Origin: Corallium rubrum
Taxonomy: Eukaryota; Cnidaria; Anthozoa; Scleralcyonacea; Coralliidae
DNA length: 64,000 bases
NCBI GenBank assembly: GCA_964035015.1
Contig: OZ035999.1
Location: forward strand, 17,816,679 to 17,880,678
Direction: 5' to 3'
In this document: piece by piece, positions 1 through 26,200 of the stretch
How positions within the stretch are numbered: the first letter of the stretch is position 1
Layout of the letters: every line of letters begins with the position of its first letter
Position numbers and translations under genes: made by a program
The notes under the pieces: model-generated
The model's database searches: none
Told to the model about the DNA's origin: nothing
Seen by the model: the letters and a program-made list of their open reading frames with translations, nothing else

Positions 1-140
1 TCAACTCGCTCCGGACTCGTGTGAACGGGGTCTCAACTTCCTTGACTGTATTTAGAAATCGGAGGACGAACAGTGACTCATGTTGGATATGTTACCTAAA
101 AGTTCTAGACCTTATTCACAAATGGCCACCGAATTAGAAT

Positions 141-246
141 TCTTTTATGTGCATATAAATTCGCCCTTATGACCTCGTTTTAAAGTAAAAATTCTTTTGA
201 ATTCACACATGAAAACGAGTTCATAAGGGCTAATTTATATGTATAC
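141..246. repeat. Small foldback
   Basis: Inverted arms at about 146-181 and 211-245 around CGCCCTTATGACCTCGTTTT and its imperfect complement. It probably is a short MITE. No gene was recognised in 1-1587 apart from this, a tRNA-like fragment at 510-575 and a GC-rich hairpin at about 1440-1490. Confidence 0.5.
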
Positions 247-509
247 TAGAAATACATGAATGCAATAACCCCTTCGCCCGCTTTCCCTCAGCTGATTAGA
301 AACACTTGCGCTCTTTTTTATTGGGGGCCTGGAAATAGCCACTCCTGTTGATCAAAATATAGTTTTAATTCTAGTAGAATATTTGAAATAAAAAAAACTG
401 CAGTTTTAATAACTCTATTTTTTTGAAGAAAAAGGTAACGAGGAATAAAGAAAAATTTAAGGATGATATTTCGTGAAAAATATTGAGATAAAGAAAATTG
501 GAAGTCGCT

Positions 510-575
510 TCCAGGATTACCGTGCAAGCCGACTGTGTTAACCACCAGACTACCGAGGCAGGCGGGAAAATTTTG
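510..575 (-). repeat. tRNA-like SINE fragment
   Basis: On the minus strand, CCTCGGTAGTCTGGTGGTTA resembles a tRNA A-box region with a following anticodon-arm-like stretch. There is no complete cloverleaf or intact B box, so it is read as a SINE remnant. Confidence 0.35.
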
Positions 576-1587
576 TCAAACTATTAGGGTTTTATTTTAC
601 ATTCTTTCTTTCCATGTTTACAAAAAACATCGCTACAGCATCTGAAAACATTTTTCAAACCTGCCAGCCACGGCAATATTCATTTATGACATTTCAAAGT
701 GCTGAAATTGTTTTCACCTATATGTTAATAAATATTTTGTACGTTTATAAGTATTTGTACGTTTTACAGAAGAAAAATTGCTCCTTTTCCGATTTTTATG
801 CCAAATTATGGACAAGCTACGTTAGTCACAAGTGGTTTTACAATAAGAAAACTATTTAAAAAAAATATTAAGACGGCAGCCACAGATAAAAAAATACAAC
901 AGGCAAGCAAACTAACATGCAATGGATAAGTTTAAAATACTTTAAGGACACACAAAAGTAGGCTGTACAGTGATAGGATATACATAAGGAAAGTGGGAAA
1001 CTCGAAAAGTTTTCCTACTAAATGTTCGTGATAATACTGAGAGTGGCTGCTCTATATTTTTTTACCGTAAACTAAAACTGTTTCGCCGGCCTTTTTCTTC
1101 GTCGGTTTTCAAGTTTCACTCTTACTTTCTCCTCCTTTCGAGTTTCGGTTGACGGGTTTCCTTCTACTCAAGACGTTGTTTTGCTTTATACGTAGACGTT
1201 GATTTGTTTCTGTTCTTTCAAAAGTGATAGACGTTTCCCCAAAACTCCTTTCTCAAGTCTTTTAATATTTATTTGTTAGTTCAAATCTTTTTGAACTATA
1301 TTGTCCTCAGTGCCCCACAAACTTAACCGCGCATGGTCCGTCCACACATATATACAAATAAATAAATATTCAGATCACAGAAATTCGTTCATATCACGTT
1401 TGTTCACGCGTGTAAAATGACTCCACGCGTGTCGAGATTAGCACCCTCACCGGGCTCCGGGCCTTCGGCCCTACGCCCGGGCTCGAGGATAAAATAATTT
1501 TAATTCGGCGGCCATTTTTGAATAAGGTCTATGAACAGTAACTTTTTAAGCCACATTTATTTAAGCTCTGGCATTTAAGCTCTGGTA

Positions 1588-2694
1588 CAGTAAAAACCGG
1601 CGTATATAAGAACCTAGATGTTAAGAACCGGTTAGGCTAATTAGACCCCTTTACATAAGAACCTGTTCTAGGCTAAAATTTCAAAGCAGGTTCTTATTTT
1701 ATCAAATAGAGCCAAAACTAAAAATTCATAAATCAAGAAAATAAGCTCTACAAAGTAATGAAATTGGCAAGTGTCATGTCTACAAAGTAATGAAACTAAC
1801 TGGCAAATGTCATTCAGATGTAATACTCTTTATATGTTAAATACCATGTATATATATATATATATACAACTGTATAGAACCATGAACAGGGCAACAAATA
1901 ATTGTACTATATGGCAATATCATTTTTTTATAAGTTTAAGAACCTTAATAATATACATGACAAAATTACTGCATCCTGATTGGTCGAGAGGAGTGCAATT
2001 TCAATGTAATACAGTGCAGAAAAGGTGTAATACAGTGCAGAAAAATGAAATACATTGCGAATTTCAAGGAGTATTAAGCATTCTGATTGGCTAATAAACA
2101 ACCGGAAACTACCGGAAAGCCAGTGAAATGCCTATGCGGATTTTGAAGGATGGTTTTTCCTTCACGAGAAAATCCAATATGGCGACCAAAACATAAAGTT
2201 GTCGAAGAACATTTCGATGAAATACAGAGTGAATTTTTCTTTAATATTGTCATAAAAGCTCCTACAAGAAGACTAGAAGAGGTTAGATGCTATGAGTAAA
2301 ACGTTTGACGTATTTAGTGAACAAAATGAAGCAGTTTTCAACCATTAAAGCTTCGAGAAGTGGAGCAATGAGTGGTATGTAACTTCGTAGCTGGAAGAAC
2401 ATTTTGTCTAACATCTTCATGTATATTATTAATAAGTAATAGCATGGTTTCGAGTGCAATTTTGAAAAAACACGCACTCGTGAGTTTTTCAAAGACCTCA
2501 AATAGCACTCGTCCTTCGGACTCGTGCAATTTTGATAGTCTGAAAAACTCACTCGTGCATGTTTTTTCCAAATTGCACTCGAAATCATGCTATTACCTAT
2601 ACAAATAGCCTAATTTCACAGTAAACACCATTTATATAAGAACCCTTTAGGCTAACTTGGAAAAATCTAGGTTCTTATACGCGGGTTTTTACTG
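1588..2694. mobile_element. TA-flanked inverted-repeat element (1.1 kb)
   Basis: The left end CAGTAAAAACC, followed by GCGTATATAAGAACCTAGAT, is matched inversely at 2666-2694. Both ends are flanked by TA (1586-1587, 2695-2696), as in Tc1/mariner-type insertions. The inner part carries a second repeat (1966-2595) with its own palindrome at 2442-2592, partly recurring at 61041-61168. No transposase is visible. Confidence 0.7.
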
Positions 2695-2767
2695 TATATT
2701 TGAATCTTTACCTTGGTAGCACTGCATGGAAATTTATTTTTACATTGAATTTTATGTTCTCACACAG

Positions 2768-16477
<13,710 letters not shown>

Positions 16478-16771
16478 GTCGGGTTCACCACGTGACGACT
16501 ACGTATGCAAAAGAACAAATGACATTTGACAACGCAATCACAACATACGCCATTCCTTTCAAACCGACTGACTCCCATCGACATCATTTCTTACTTTTAG
16601 ACCATGGGTCCTAATACGGCAGGGGTAACCATACAGAGACCATAAACGAATCTTAGCCAATTTAACGCCGCCATCTTGGCTTCATGCACTGACTCATATA
16701 TTGCTCGACTCACTTCGGTCCAAAACTCGTCCAAACAAAATGGCGAAATTATGGGTTATTTTTATTATAGA

Positions 16772-16865
16772 GACCGCTGACCTTATAATTTTATTTGACC
16801 GTGGGCTCAGCCGCGCCAGACCGCTGACCTTGTAGTTTTATTTGACCGTGGGTTCAGCCGCGACA
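16772..16865. repeat. 47-bp tandem duplication downstream of the dynein gene
   Basis: Two copies (16772-16818, 16819-16865) each containing ACCGCTGACCTT, TTTTATTTGACCGTGGG and TCAGCCGCG. The stretch 16478-17287 otherwise shows no gene, and I saw no AATAAA signal there. Confidence 0.8.
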
Positions 16866-17285
16866 GTCGCGTCAATCCCGTTATTTAATTTCATTCAGAA
16901 AAAGGTCAGCGGTTACTGCGCTATGGGGAAAAGACACATAAACCGCCATCTTGCATCGTCTGTCAGTCATTTGATACAGAGGACTCGCAGTTCAGTTATA
17001 TTATAGAGATCTTGACCGGTTCTCGAATTGTATGAAAAAAGCCTGAAACCAAAAACCTTTCGTACAGGCTTCTTTCCTCCAATTTTCCCAAGTTTTATAG
17101 TTGATATAAACTGCAAGCAAACGACAAATTGTTTTAATGTAAACATGTTTGGTTTGTAATTTAATGTAAACATGTTTGTTAGTAATTCGTCAATTAGCTC
17201 GATTTCACAGCCTTAAGACTATCCACGCCACTGTAATATAATTCCATTAGATGCGTCATATCCTTGTTATTTTAATTAGCACATC

Positions 17286-17287
<2 letters not shown>

Positions 17288-17356
<69 letters not shown>
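17288..17356. repeat. (TA)n array and adjoining dispersed element
   Basis: About 68 bp of TA. The next 230 bp (17357-17590) begin ACTGCAGACGGTACCGTTTC and look like a dispersed repeat rather than a gene. Confidence 0.9.
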
Positions 17357-17357
<1 letters not shown>

Positions 17358-17614
17358 CTGCAGACGGTACCGTTTCGGCCTTTTGGGCCTCATCAGTGTA
17401 GTGCTGATGAGCAGGATGAAGGTAACTGCTATTTAAGTCACCTTTGGTGCCTCACAAATTGTGGGACATCAAAACCATGCCAGAGCGCTCAAACTGCAAG
17501 CAGTGAGCGTGCGCACAATGCGTAAGCGGCAATGGCTCATCCTGTAGAGCGCTCAATATGACCTAAAGGCCATAGAGCGATATCTAACTACATATATATA
17601 TATATATATATATA

Positions 17615-17717
17615 TTACCTCAAAAGTCTGCAACAGGCTGTTTCATCTAAAAAAGAATCTTCAGATGAAACAGCATTTTTTTTTAGATGAAACAGCCTGT
17701 TGCAGACTTTTGAGGTA
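17615..17717. repeat. Hairpin element beside (TA)n
   Basis: TACCTCAAAAGTCTGCAACA and TTTCATCTAAAAAAGAATCT are mirrored almost completely at 17680-17717. A second member is at 36958-37150, also between (TA)n tracts and with the same flank (GTTTTGGTCTACGAAACGC). Confidence 0.85.
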
Positions 17718-18580
17718 AGCGAAAATCTATATTTGCTCTAACTATATGTTATCGAGTACTCTGCGTTTCGTAGACCAAAACCCACACGTATATATATGTA
17801 TGTGTATATATATATATGTATATATATACATACATTAAATATATATATATACATTAAAAAAATGTGTCGTTTACTTGAAGTTTATAGTAACTTTAGTGCT
17901 CTTAAGAACATATGGAAGTTTTATAGTTGAATTGGTCACCCAACTCTAGTCACCACCCCTCGCCAGTTTTACCTATGATGTCTATCTATGTGTATGTGTT
18001 ACATCGTCCTACCTCAATCTTGACTCAGACAAATTCAAACTTTAGTTGTTTGAATCACCAATCTATTGGTCCCAACAAACAGGCAGTGTCTCGAAGAGCT
18101 ACTGCTGTATTTTAGTAACTCATGCTTTTAAAGCTTCTACACTATTTAACGAGAAAATCTGTTTCCTTTTTTAATTGTATTTAAAATAATATTACCAGTA
18201 GTTAATATCAATATGTAACTAAAGTGCGCGTAGTACAAGCCTAAACCATGCATTTAAAAGGCAAAATAATTATCACCTATGCACAGTGTTAAAGCATGAC
18301 GAATTTCGAACCGTAATACATGTGTATTCTTTAGATTCAACATTTCTTTCCAATCTTTCAATTGCAGTAACATCTTTCTAAGCACCATTTTGTTCAAAAT
18401 ATGTAATTGTATTTTTAGCAATAATACCAGTATACTATGATTATACGTTACAAAATTTCAGAAAGTACATAGCACTTGTAAATAGTTAAAAAGTAGTCTT
18501 TGTAAATAAATAAATGTAGTAGTGGTTACTTTCATAACTCCAAGGTAAACATGTGACAGAGCCGCATCTGGGCAGGAAAT
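17718..18580. other. AT-rich intergenic sequence
   Basis: Contains short (TA)n tracts near 17795-17860. No coding signal, RNA gene or clear repeat was recognised otherwise. Confidence 0.5.
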
Positions 18581-18599
18581 CATTAGCCAATCCCACGAT

Positions 18600-18965
18600 T
18601 GGAAATGGCGGCTGTCGAGGCCCGCGAAGTACGGGTCATGGTACGGGCTGACCCGTATTAGCTACGCATGCGTAGAACGAATATCTTGTGTAAACGTCAT
18701 CAATACACGACCGACACACCCCGAGCACAAAGTCAAACATCCCCGCTCAAAATCGTCGCTCGACCATAATTCTTCCACGAGCGCATAGCACGAAGGTTGG
18801 GCTTGCCATAGAATACGGTTTGTTGACAACTCGTAGAATTTTCGCGATGTACAAACCATTACCCTCCTCAAATTCATCAGTTTCAAATGTCCTCATAACT
18901 CACTTGAGTCAGCACGCAAGTGGACTGCGAGCTGGCCCATGAAAGTGGCCGATTTTCTGCGATTT
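18600..18965. repeat. Segment repeated inversely at 21270-21425
   Basis: TAGCTACGCATGCGTAGAAC followed by GAATATCTTGTGTAAACGTC, and GGCCCATGAAAGTGGCCGAT, recur in reverse at 21270-21425. The two copies bracket the CCAAT minisatellite and the nested foldback, so 18.6-21.4 kb may be one composite structure. Confidence 0.65.
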
Positions 18966-19479
18966 CTGACCGTGATGACGTAACCACATCACATGATACC
19001 CCATGAACACTTGTAGGAAACTTCCTGGTGAACTGGATCACATTTCTTAATCTGCACATTGAAATCAATGAAGAAAACACCGCAAATCGCGATGCGAATA
19101 CTCGTTTGAGAAGCAAGACCAAACACTCCGCGTTTATGGTGTTTCATCAGGGGACTCCAAACACTCGAAAACAATAAAAACCTCGGGACTATGCCCTCTG
19201 GTTTCATTTGTTTTCTCAAACTCGTGTTTGATTTATTACATGAACAATCAGTGCAACGGCTGAAATTTTTAGCTGTTATGACGACAAAGCTTATTAATTT
19301 TCCTTTTTGTTCGAATGCCGATGTCTTAGAGGGTTTTGGTTTCTCTAAATATATATCTGCTGAACAGTACGCGTTCTGTTTGACGCGCTAGTCAAAGACG
19401 AAGCCTTTAATATAACAACTTTATTTAAAGAGGGTAACACTATATTAACAGCAGAGTACTGATAAACCTGACTTACACT

Positions 19480-20040
19480 AGCCAAACAGAAGCGAAGCCG
19501 TTTACAGTGGCCAATCAGAGGCGAAGCCTTTTGCATTAGCCAAACAGAAGCGAATCCTTTTACAGTGGCCAATCAGAGGAAAAGCCTTTTACAGTGGCCA
19601 ATCAAAGGCAAAGCCTTTTACAGTGACCAATCAGAGGCAAAGCCTTTTGCATTAGCCAATCAAAGACGAAGCCTTTTACAGTGACCAATCAGAGGCAAAG
19701 CCTTTTACAGTGGTCAATCAGGCAAAGCTTTTTACAGTGGCCAATCAAAGGCAAAGCCTTTTACAGTGGCCAATCAAAGGCAAACCCTTTTACAGTGGTC
19801 AATCAAAGGCAAAGGCTTTTGCATTAGCCAATCAAAGGCAAAGCCTTTTACAGTGGTCAATCAGAAGCAAAGCCTTTTACACTGACCAATCAGAGGCAAA
19901 GCCTTTTGCACTGACCAATCAGAGGCAAAGCCTTTTACAGTGGTCAATCAAAGGCAAAGCCTTTTGCAGTGGTCAATTAAAGGCAAAGCCGTTTACAGTG
20001 GTCAGTCAGAGGCAAAGCATTCTACGGTAATCAATTAAAA
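19480..20040. repeat. Minisatellite with a CCAAT box in most units
   Basis: About 20 imperfect copies of a 27-30 bp unit reading CAAAGCCTTTTACAGTGGCC then AATCA. Most carry CCAATCA, others GTCAATCA. The unit is open in one forward frame but encodes only a repetitive peptide. It lies between the convergent dynein and receptor A genes. Confidence 0.93.
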
Positions 20041-20229
20041 GCGATTTTTTTTTATTTCAGCTTTTTGACATTGGATTTTCAAAGTCAAAGCCTTTTTTAC
20101 AACATTATTACAATACAATATTCTATTGTATAACCAACCCTACTGCATGCATAGACCTTAATCCTAGAGCTAAACCTAATTATACCAATAAGCAATGAGC
20201 TTTAATATGTCAATGAATTAAGTAATAGA

Positions 20230-20460
20230 TAAAAACGAGGGATTTATGCTATATAAAGACCGGAGGATGCGCAGCGTCCGAGGGCTTTATATCGCATAAA
20301 TCCCGACGTTCTCGGGATTTATCTGACTTAATTTATTATTGAGGAGTTTTCCAACAACGTTTTGTCTTTTTTTCTACCTTGGACAAAGATTTTCCTAGTT
20401 TTTTTCTTCATTTCTTATCTAATTAGTATTCAAGGGCTTTATGCGATATAAAGCCCTCGA
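20230..20460. repeat. Foldback motifs around ATTTATG...ATATAAAG
   Basis: GGGATTTATGCTATATAAAG is mirrored by CTTTATATCGCATAAATCCC across a GC-rich loop (20240-20305); a third partial copy is at 20430-20455. Confidence 0.7.
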
Positions 20461-20490
20461 AAGAACAAAGAATGCTCAATAAACAATGAG

Positions 20491-21546
20491 TTAAAGTTGT
20501 TCTCTGATGCAAATATTGTTGGTAATATTTCTTCATAATCCTAAAGATATTATGGTAGTTGGTAATTGTGCAAAGTTTCATTTCGAAATTTTCAAAAACA
20601 AAGTTGTACTTTACGTGCGAAGTTTGTATTTTGGAGCGCCGCCATTAAATTGGCCGTGTTTGAGAAGAATGAGTTGAGGGGAAGTTATGACGTCATATAC
20701 TCAACAAAAACAAAAGATCGTTGTCAACAAAAGGGTCATTGTTGTTATTGAGTCTATGACATCATAAGCTTCCTCGACTCATTCTTCTCAAGCCCGGCCA
20801 CTTTAATGGCGGCGCTTCAAAATACGAACTTCACACGTAAAGCACGATCGGAAATCTCCAACCTATCCTCAGTCTTAGATTACCAATAATAGGAAATTGT
20901 CAAATGCTCTTGAATTACCCATAATGGGGTAATTCAAGAGGATTTATTAATGAAACCCTTCCCTCCCCGAACCCCCTAACCCTAACCCTAAAAAATGTGA
21001 ATTTCCCGGGGGAAACCCTAACCCTAACTTGAAAAGTATCGGGGTTTTTGTTTAGACACCTCCTCCCCGTCCAACCACCCTAATAGTGTTTGTAATTTAT
21101 GGTCAATAGTTCTTGACAAAGATTGTGGGAGGCGCAGTGAGTTTTAATCCGTTAATTGGCGCATCATTGGGTCCTAAAATAATAAATCCTCTTGAATTAC
21201 CCATTATGGGTAATTCAAGAGCATTTGACAATTTCCTATTATTGGTAATCTAAGACTGAGGATATGCTGGAAATCTCATAGAAAATCGGCCACTTTCATG
21301 GGGCAGTTCGCAGTCCATGTGCGTGCTGGCTCAAGTGAGTTGTCGGCCGTGTATTGACGTTTACACGCAAGATATTCGTTCTACGCATGCGTAGCTAATA
21401 CGACAGCCGCCATTTACGATCGTGTATAACCATTTCTTCAACGAATTTTGAAATGAAACTTTGCACGATTACTAACTACCATAACATCTTTAGGATTATG
21501 CAAAAACATTCCCAATAATATTTTCATGAGAGAATCACTTTAAACA
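20491..21546. mobile_element. Nested foldback (hairpins within a hairpin)
   Basis: Outer arms 20491-20596 and 21439-21546 (CATAATCCTAAAGATATTAT and inverse). Inside are two separate inverted repeats: 20610-20850 (GCGCCGCCATTAAATTGGCC) and 20863-20949 paired with 21178-21267 (CAATAATAGGAAATTGTC). The centre, 20976-21030, holds two short CCCTAA runs. Confidence 0.8.
20976..21030. repeat. Short interstitial TTAGGG-type repeats
   Basis: Two runs of AACCCTAACCCTAA, about three units each, separated by about 20 bp, at the centre of a foldback. Far too short for a telomere. Confidence 0.75.
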
Positions 21547-22216
21547 AGTCTACCAATAAACATATCAATGAGTTGTTACATACCTAGTATATAGCACTAT
21601 GGCAATAATCAATGAGTTATTCATGATTTCTACAAAATTCAAAATGTTCGACAGTAACCTGCTGAGCTTGACTTTAAGGCCAAAAAAAAGAACACCTTCT
21701 GTTTCTGGTCAGCGCGCGCGTCATCTTTTTTCTTGCGCGTCGATACTTTTTTTTTAACATTTTAATATTAATTGACTACAAATGACACCAACGGATATTA
21801 AATATTTGATCGGTCTATTATCAACCAATGTTTCCTATGAAAACCGCTGGTATGTTTGCATGTTCAGTATACCATGTGACAAGTATATAATAAGAATACC
21901 CAACATGTTTCAGATGTCTGTTCAATCAAGGTTTGCCTTGGGGGGAAAAAAGGGCCAAAAAACCCAAAAAAATCACCGCGTCGATTTTGGGCATGTGCCC
22001 TGATCAGAAACAGAAGACTTTTTTTTGGCCTAATGTTAAAAATTTAGTAATTCCTCTTCAACCTCCAATCTTGAACAGAAACTGAATAGTGCATGATTTG
22101 AAAATTCACTGATCTATTCGGTTTAAACATGCTTTATAAACTGTGTCGTTTTTTCGGGGCTACGCGAAGATGTTGAACACTCGTTCGAAAAGTCATACTT
22201 GCGCAGTCATTTTTGT
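21547..22216. other. 3' flank of receptor A
   Basis: No gene recognised. Two short motifs, GGCCAAAAAAAAG at 21678 and CTTTTTTTTGGCC at 22017, are inverse, with CTGTTTCTGGTCAG / CTGATCAGAAACAG nearby, suggesting another decayed TIR element (about 21675-22030). Confidence 0.5.
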
Positions 22217-23240
22217 TCATGCAAAGTTTGCGCATGTTATGACAGCGAAAAAAAAGATAAAAAGCACAAGGAAGAATCTGTCGATGACTTCTGCTGCTCG
22301 TCGCCATTTCTTTAACTTGACTTCGTGCATTTGCCTTGTTTTTACATCATCAGTTAGAACAGAGAGCTCTGCTGACAGTTTCTCTAACGCTGGACACTGC
22401 TTGAGTTCTTCTTTAACCTTTGTATTGTTTTCAGTCAAAGGCAGGTCTTCTTTTTGCAAAGCAACATTGTACGTTTTCGAGTGACCATTACAACGACTGG
22501 TGGGGTTCCCTTCTTCGTGCTCTAATCTGATGGATCCTGTACCGCGCATGAGCAGGGCGCTTGCTAGCTTCTTATTGACCAGATTGTCGAACCATTTCGG
22601 GATATCACTCTCCTGGTCTCGCAGCTTCGCAACGACACAGGTCGCAAAGAGACACAGCGAAATCTCCGTAATGATGCAGAGGAAGTAGGTTGCGATGATA
22701 GGGATGGCGTCAGAGGTCTGAGGCAGAGTCGATGACACGATCAGCATATACACGGACATGGCTAGGAGAACCGTTATGACCAATGAAACGCGTTCGCCGT
22801 GGTTCGTTGGCAGGATGAAGGACAAAAACGCTAGAATAGATATTACGGTGCAAGGGACGATTAAGTTTAGAGTGTAGTACAAGGGCCGTCGTTGAATGTG
22901 TAAGTTAAGAGTGACATCTGGATAAGAGACACCGTTGTGATAAGGGACCTCGTTTCGTTTAAGCGGTGCTTCCAGGATTTTCCACTCGCCGTTTTCAATG
23001 AAGTCATCTAGAGTGACAGAATCACCTTCGGTTGTAACGTTTATTTCGTGGGCAGCGTAGGTCCAAGAACCCAAGGTGATTGAGCAGTTCTGTTTATCGA
23101 ATGGAAACCGAGCGACGTTGATTTTGCACTGGGAGAGTAGAGTGGCAGGACACAACCACGTGCAGTAACCATCATGACGTAGTACAATTACAGTGCTTAA
23201 ACGCTTGTAAAGAATATCGATTTCTTCCTCAAGGCTCGCT
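22217..23240 (-). CDS. Receptor A exon 4: Cys-loop, M1-M4 and stop
   Basis: Exon of 1024 bp with acceptor ctttttcag. It begins ASLEEEIDILYKRLS, contains the Cys-loop CKINVARFPFDKQNC, loop C around RNEVPYHNGVSYPDV (no vicinal Cys), all four membrane segments and an M3-M4 loop of about 115 residues with Cys and acidic stretches. The protein ends just after M4 (VITCANFA, stop), which is normal for the family. An additional Cys pair (YCTWLC) lies just before the Cys-loop. Confidence 0.94.
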
Positions 23241-26200
23241 CTGAAAAAGAAAGTGGATTATGGTAGGGGTAGCATTAATGATGATGAAGATGATCATTGA
23301 TGATGATAATGATTGATGATGATGATAATGATGATCATTGATGATGATGATAATGATCATTGATGACGATCATTGATGATGATCATCATCATCATTGACG
23401 ATAGTGATGATGATGATTGATGATGATTATTGATGATGATGATCATTGATGATGATGATCATGGATGATGATGATGATCATGGATGATGATCATGATCAT
23501 GGATGATGATGATCATTGATGATGATGATGATCATTGATGATAATAATTGATGATGATCATCATTGATGATAGTGATGATGATCATCATTGATGATAATG
23601 ATCATTGATGATGATTATAATAATGATGATAATGATCATTGATGATGATTACCATTGATGATGATCATCATTGAAGATGATTAAGATTATGGCAATGATG
23701 ATGGCGATGATCATTGATGATGATAATCATGATGATCATAATAATTATTGACATGATTGTGGTATCCTCTTATTCGAGTTGTACAAGATAACGAAATGAA
23801 ATGTGAATACAAAGACTTATTTCCGAACGCTTGTTCTTTCACCGGATACTACGTAACGACGTCGACAAGGTAAAGCGTCCAGCATCGAGTAGAAATATTG
23901 TTTAACTCATTCCTGTCCGGGGGCTTCCCCAGAGGTGAATAAAATCGTCTGGCGTTAGCCAGAATAAAATACTAAAGATCAATTCGGACAAGAAAGAGTT
24001 AAAGAGATAGTTTATAACTCATTCCTGTCCGGGGGCTTCCCCAGAGGTGAATAAAATCGTCTGGCGTTAGCCAGAATAAAATACTAAAGACCAATTCAGA
24101 CAAGAAAGAGTTAATACAATGCAGTGTACTTACTTATTGTATAGTGCAATGTCTGGCTTCCACATTAAGTCATTATCCAGGTGGACTGATGAAATATTAT
24201 TATAATCTTTGGGATCCCATGTCATGAATGGGTTGGTCCAATATATACGCAGCCATACATTCAATCGAACCGCCTGGTTGACTTCATCCTGACGGGGGAC
24301 AATAAGGTGAAGTGAGTGTGCGTCCTTCCGTCCGTTCTTTCCTTTCTTCTCTTCCTTTCTTCTCTCTGTTTGTTTGTTTGTTTGTTTGTTTGTTTGTTTG
24401 TTCATTCGTTCGTTCGTTCGTTCGTTCGTTCGTTCGTTCGTTCGTTCGTTCGTTCGTTCGTTCGTTCGTTCGTTCGTTCGTTCGTTCGTTCGTTCGTTCG
24501 TTCGTTCGTTCGTTCGTTCGTTCGTTCGTTCGTTCGTTCGTTCGTTCGTTCGTTCGTTCGTTCGTTCGTTCGTTCGTTCGTTCGTTCGTTCGTTCGTTCG
24601 TTCGTTCGTTCGTTCGTTCGTTCGTTCGTTCGTTCGTTCGTTCGTTCGTTCGTTCGTTCGTTCGTTCGTTCGTTCGTTCGTTCGTTCGTTCGTTCGTTCG
24701 TTCGTTCGTTCGTTCGTTCGTTCGTTCGTTCGTTCGTTCGTTCGTTCGTTCGTTCGTTCGTTCGTTCGTTCGTTCGTTCGTTCGTTCGTTCGTTCGTTCG
24801 TTCGTTCGTTCGTTCGTTCGTTCGTTCGTTCGTTCGTTCGTTCGTTCGTTCGTTCGTTCGTTCGTTCGTTCGTTCGTTCGTTCGTTCGTTCGTTCGTTCG
24901 TTCGTTCGTTCGTTCGTTCGTTCGTTCGTTCGTTCGTTCGTTCGTTCGTTCGTTCGTTCGTTCGTTCGTTCGTTCGTTCGTTCGTTCGTTCGTTCGTTCG
25001 TTCGTTCGTTCGTTCGTTCGTTCGTTCGTTCGTTCGTTCGTTCGTTCGTTCGTTCGTTCGTTCGTTCGTTCGTTCGTTCGTTCGTTCGTTCGTTCGTTCG
25101 TTCGTTCGTTCGTTCGTTCGTTCGTTCGTTCGTTCGTTCGTTCGTTCGTTCGTTCGTTCGTTCGTTCGTTCGTTCGTTCGTTCGTTCGTTCGTTCGTTCG
25201 TTCGTTCGTTCGTTCGTTCGTTCGTTCGTTCGTTCGTTCGTTCGTTCGTTCGTTCCTTCGTTCGTTCCTTCGTTCGTTCCTTCGTTCGTTCCTTCGTTCG
25301 TTCCTTCGTTCGTTCGTTCGTTCCTTCGTTCGTTCCTTCGTTCGTTCCTTCGTTCGTTCCTTCGTTCGTTCCTTCGTTCGTTCCTTCCTTCGTTCCTTCG
25401 TTCGTTCCTTCCTTCGTTCCTTCGTTCGTTCGTTCGTTCGTTCGTTCGTTCGTTCGTTCCTTCGTTCGTTCCTTCGTTCGTTCGTTCCTTCGTTCGTTCG
25501 TTCGTTCGTTCGTTCGTTCGTTCGTTCGTTCGTTCGTTCGTTCGTTCGTTCGTTCGTTCGTTCGTTCGTTCGTTCGTTCGTTCGTTCGTTCGTTCGTTCG
25601 TTCGTTCGTTCGTTCGTTCGTTCGTTCGTTCGTTCGTTCGTTCGTTCGTTCGTTCGTTCGTTCGTTCGTTCGTTCGTTCGTTCGTTCGTTCGTTCGTTCG
25701 TTCGTTCGTTCGTTCGTTCGTTCGTTCGTTCGTTCCTTCCTTCGTTCGTTCCTTCGTTCCTTCCTTCGTTCGTTCGTTCCTTCCTTCGTTCCTTCGTTCC
25801 TTCGTTCCTTCCTTCGTTCCTTCCTTCGTTCCTTCCTTCGTTCCTTCCTTCGTTCCTTCCTTCGTTCCTTCCTTCGTTCCTTCCTTCGTTCCTTCCTTCG
25901 TTCCTTCCTTCGTTCCTTCCTTCGTTCCTTCCTTCGTTCCTTCCTTCGTTCCTTCCTCCGTTCCTTCCTCCGTTCCTTCCTCCGTTCCTTCCTCCGTTCC
26001 TTCCTCCGTTCCTTCCTTCGTTCCTTCCTTCGTTCCTTCCTTCGTTCCTTCCTTCGTTCCTTCCTTCGTTCCTTCCTTCGTTCCTTCCTTCGTTCCTTCC
26101 TTCGTTCCTTCCTTCGTTCCTTCCTTCGTTCCTTCCTTCGTTCCTTCCTTCGTTCCTTCCTTCGTTCCTTCCTTCGTTCCTTCCTTCGTTCCTTCCTTCG

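Noticed and set aside
1..2767. Further upstream dynein exons
   Set aside because: I looked for the conserved AAA5 sequence preceding ITTLNHKYF in all forward frames and saw none; this stretch is occupied by repeats.
20976..21030. Telomere or telomere fusion
   Set aside because: Only about three CCCTAA units per run, both in the same orientation and located inside a foldback; a head-to-head fusion pattern is absent.
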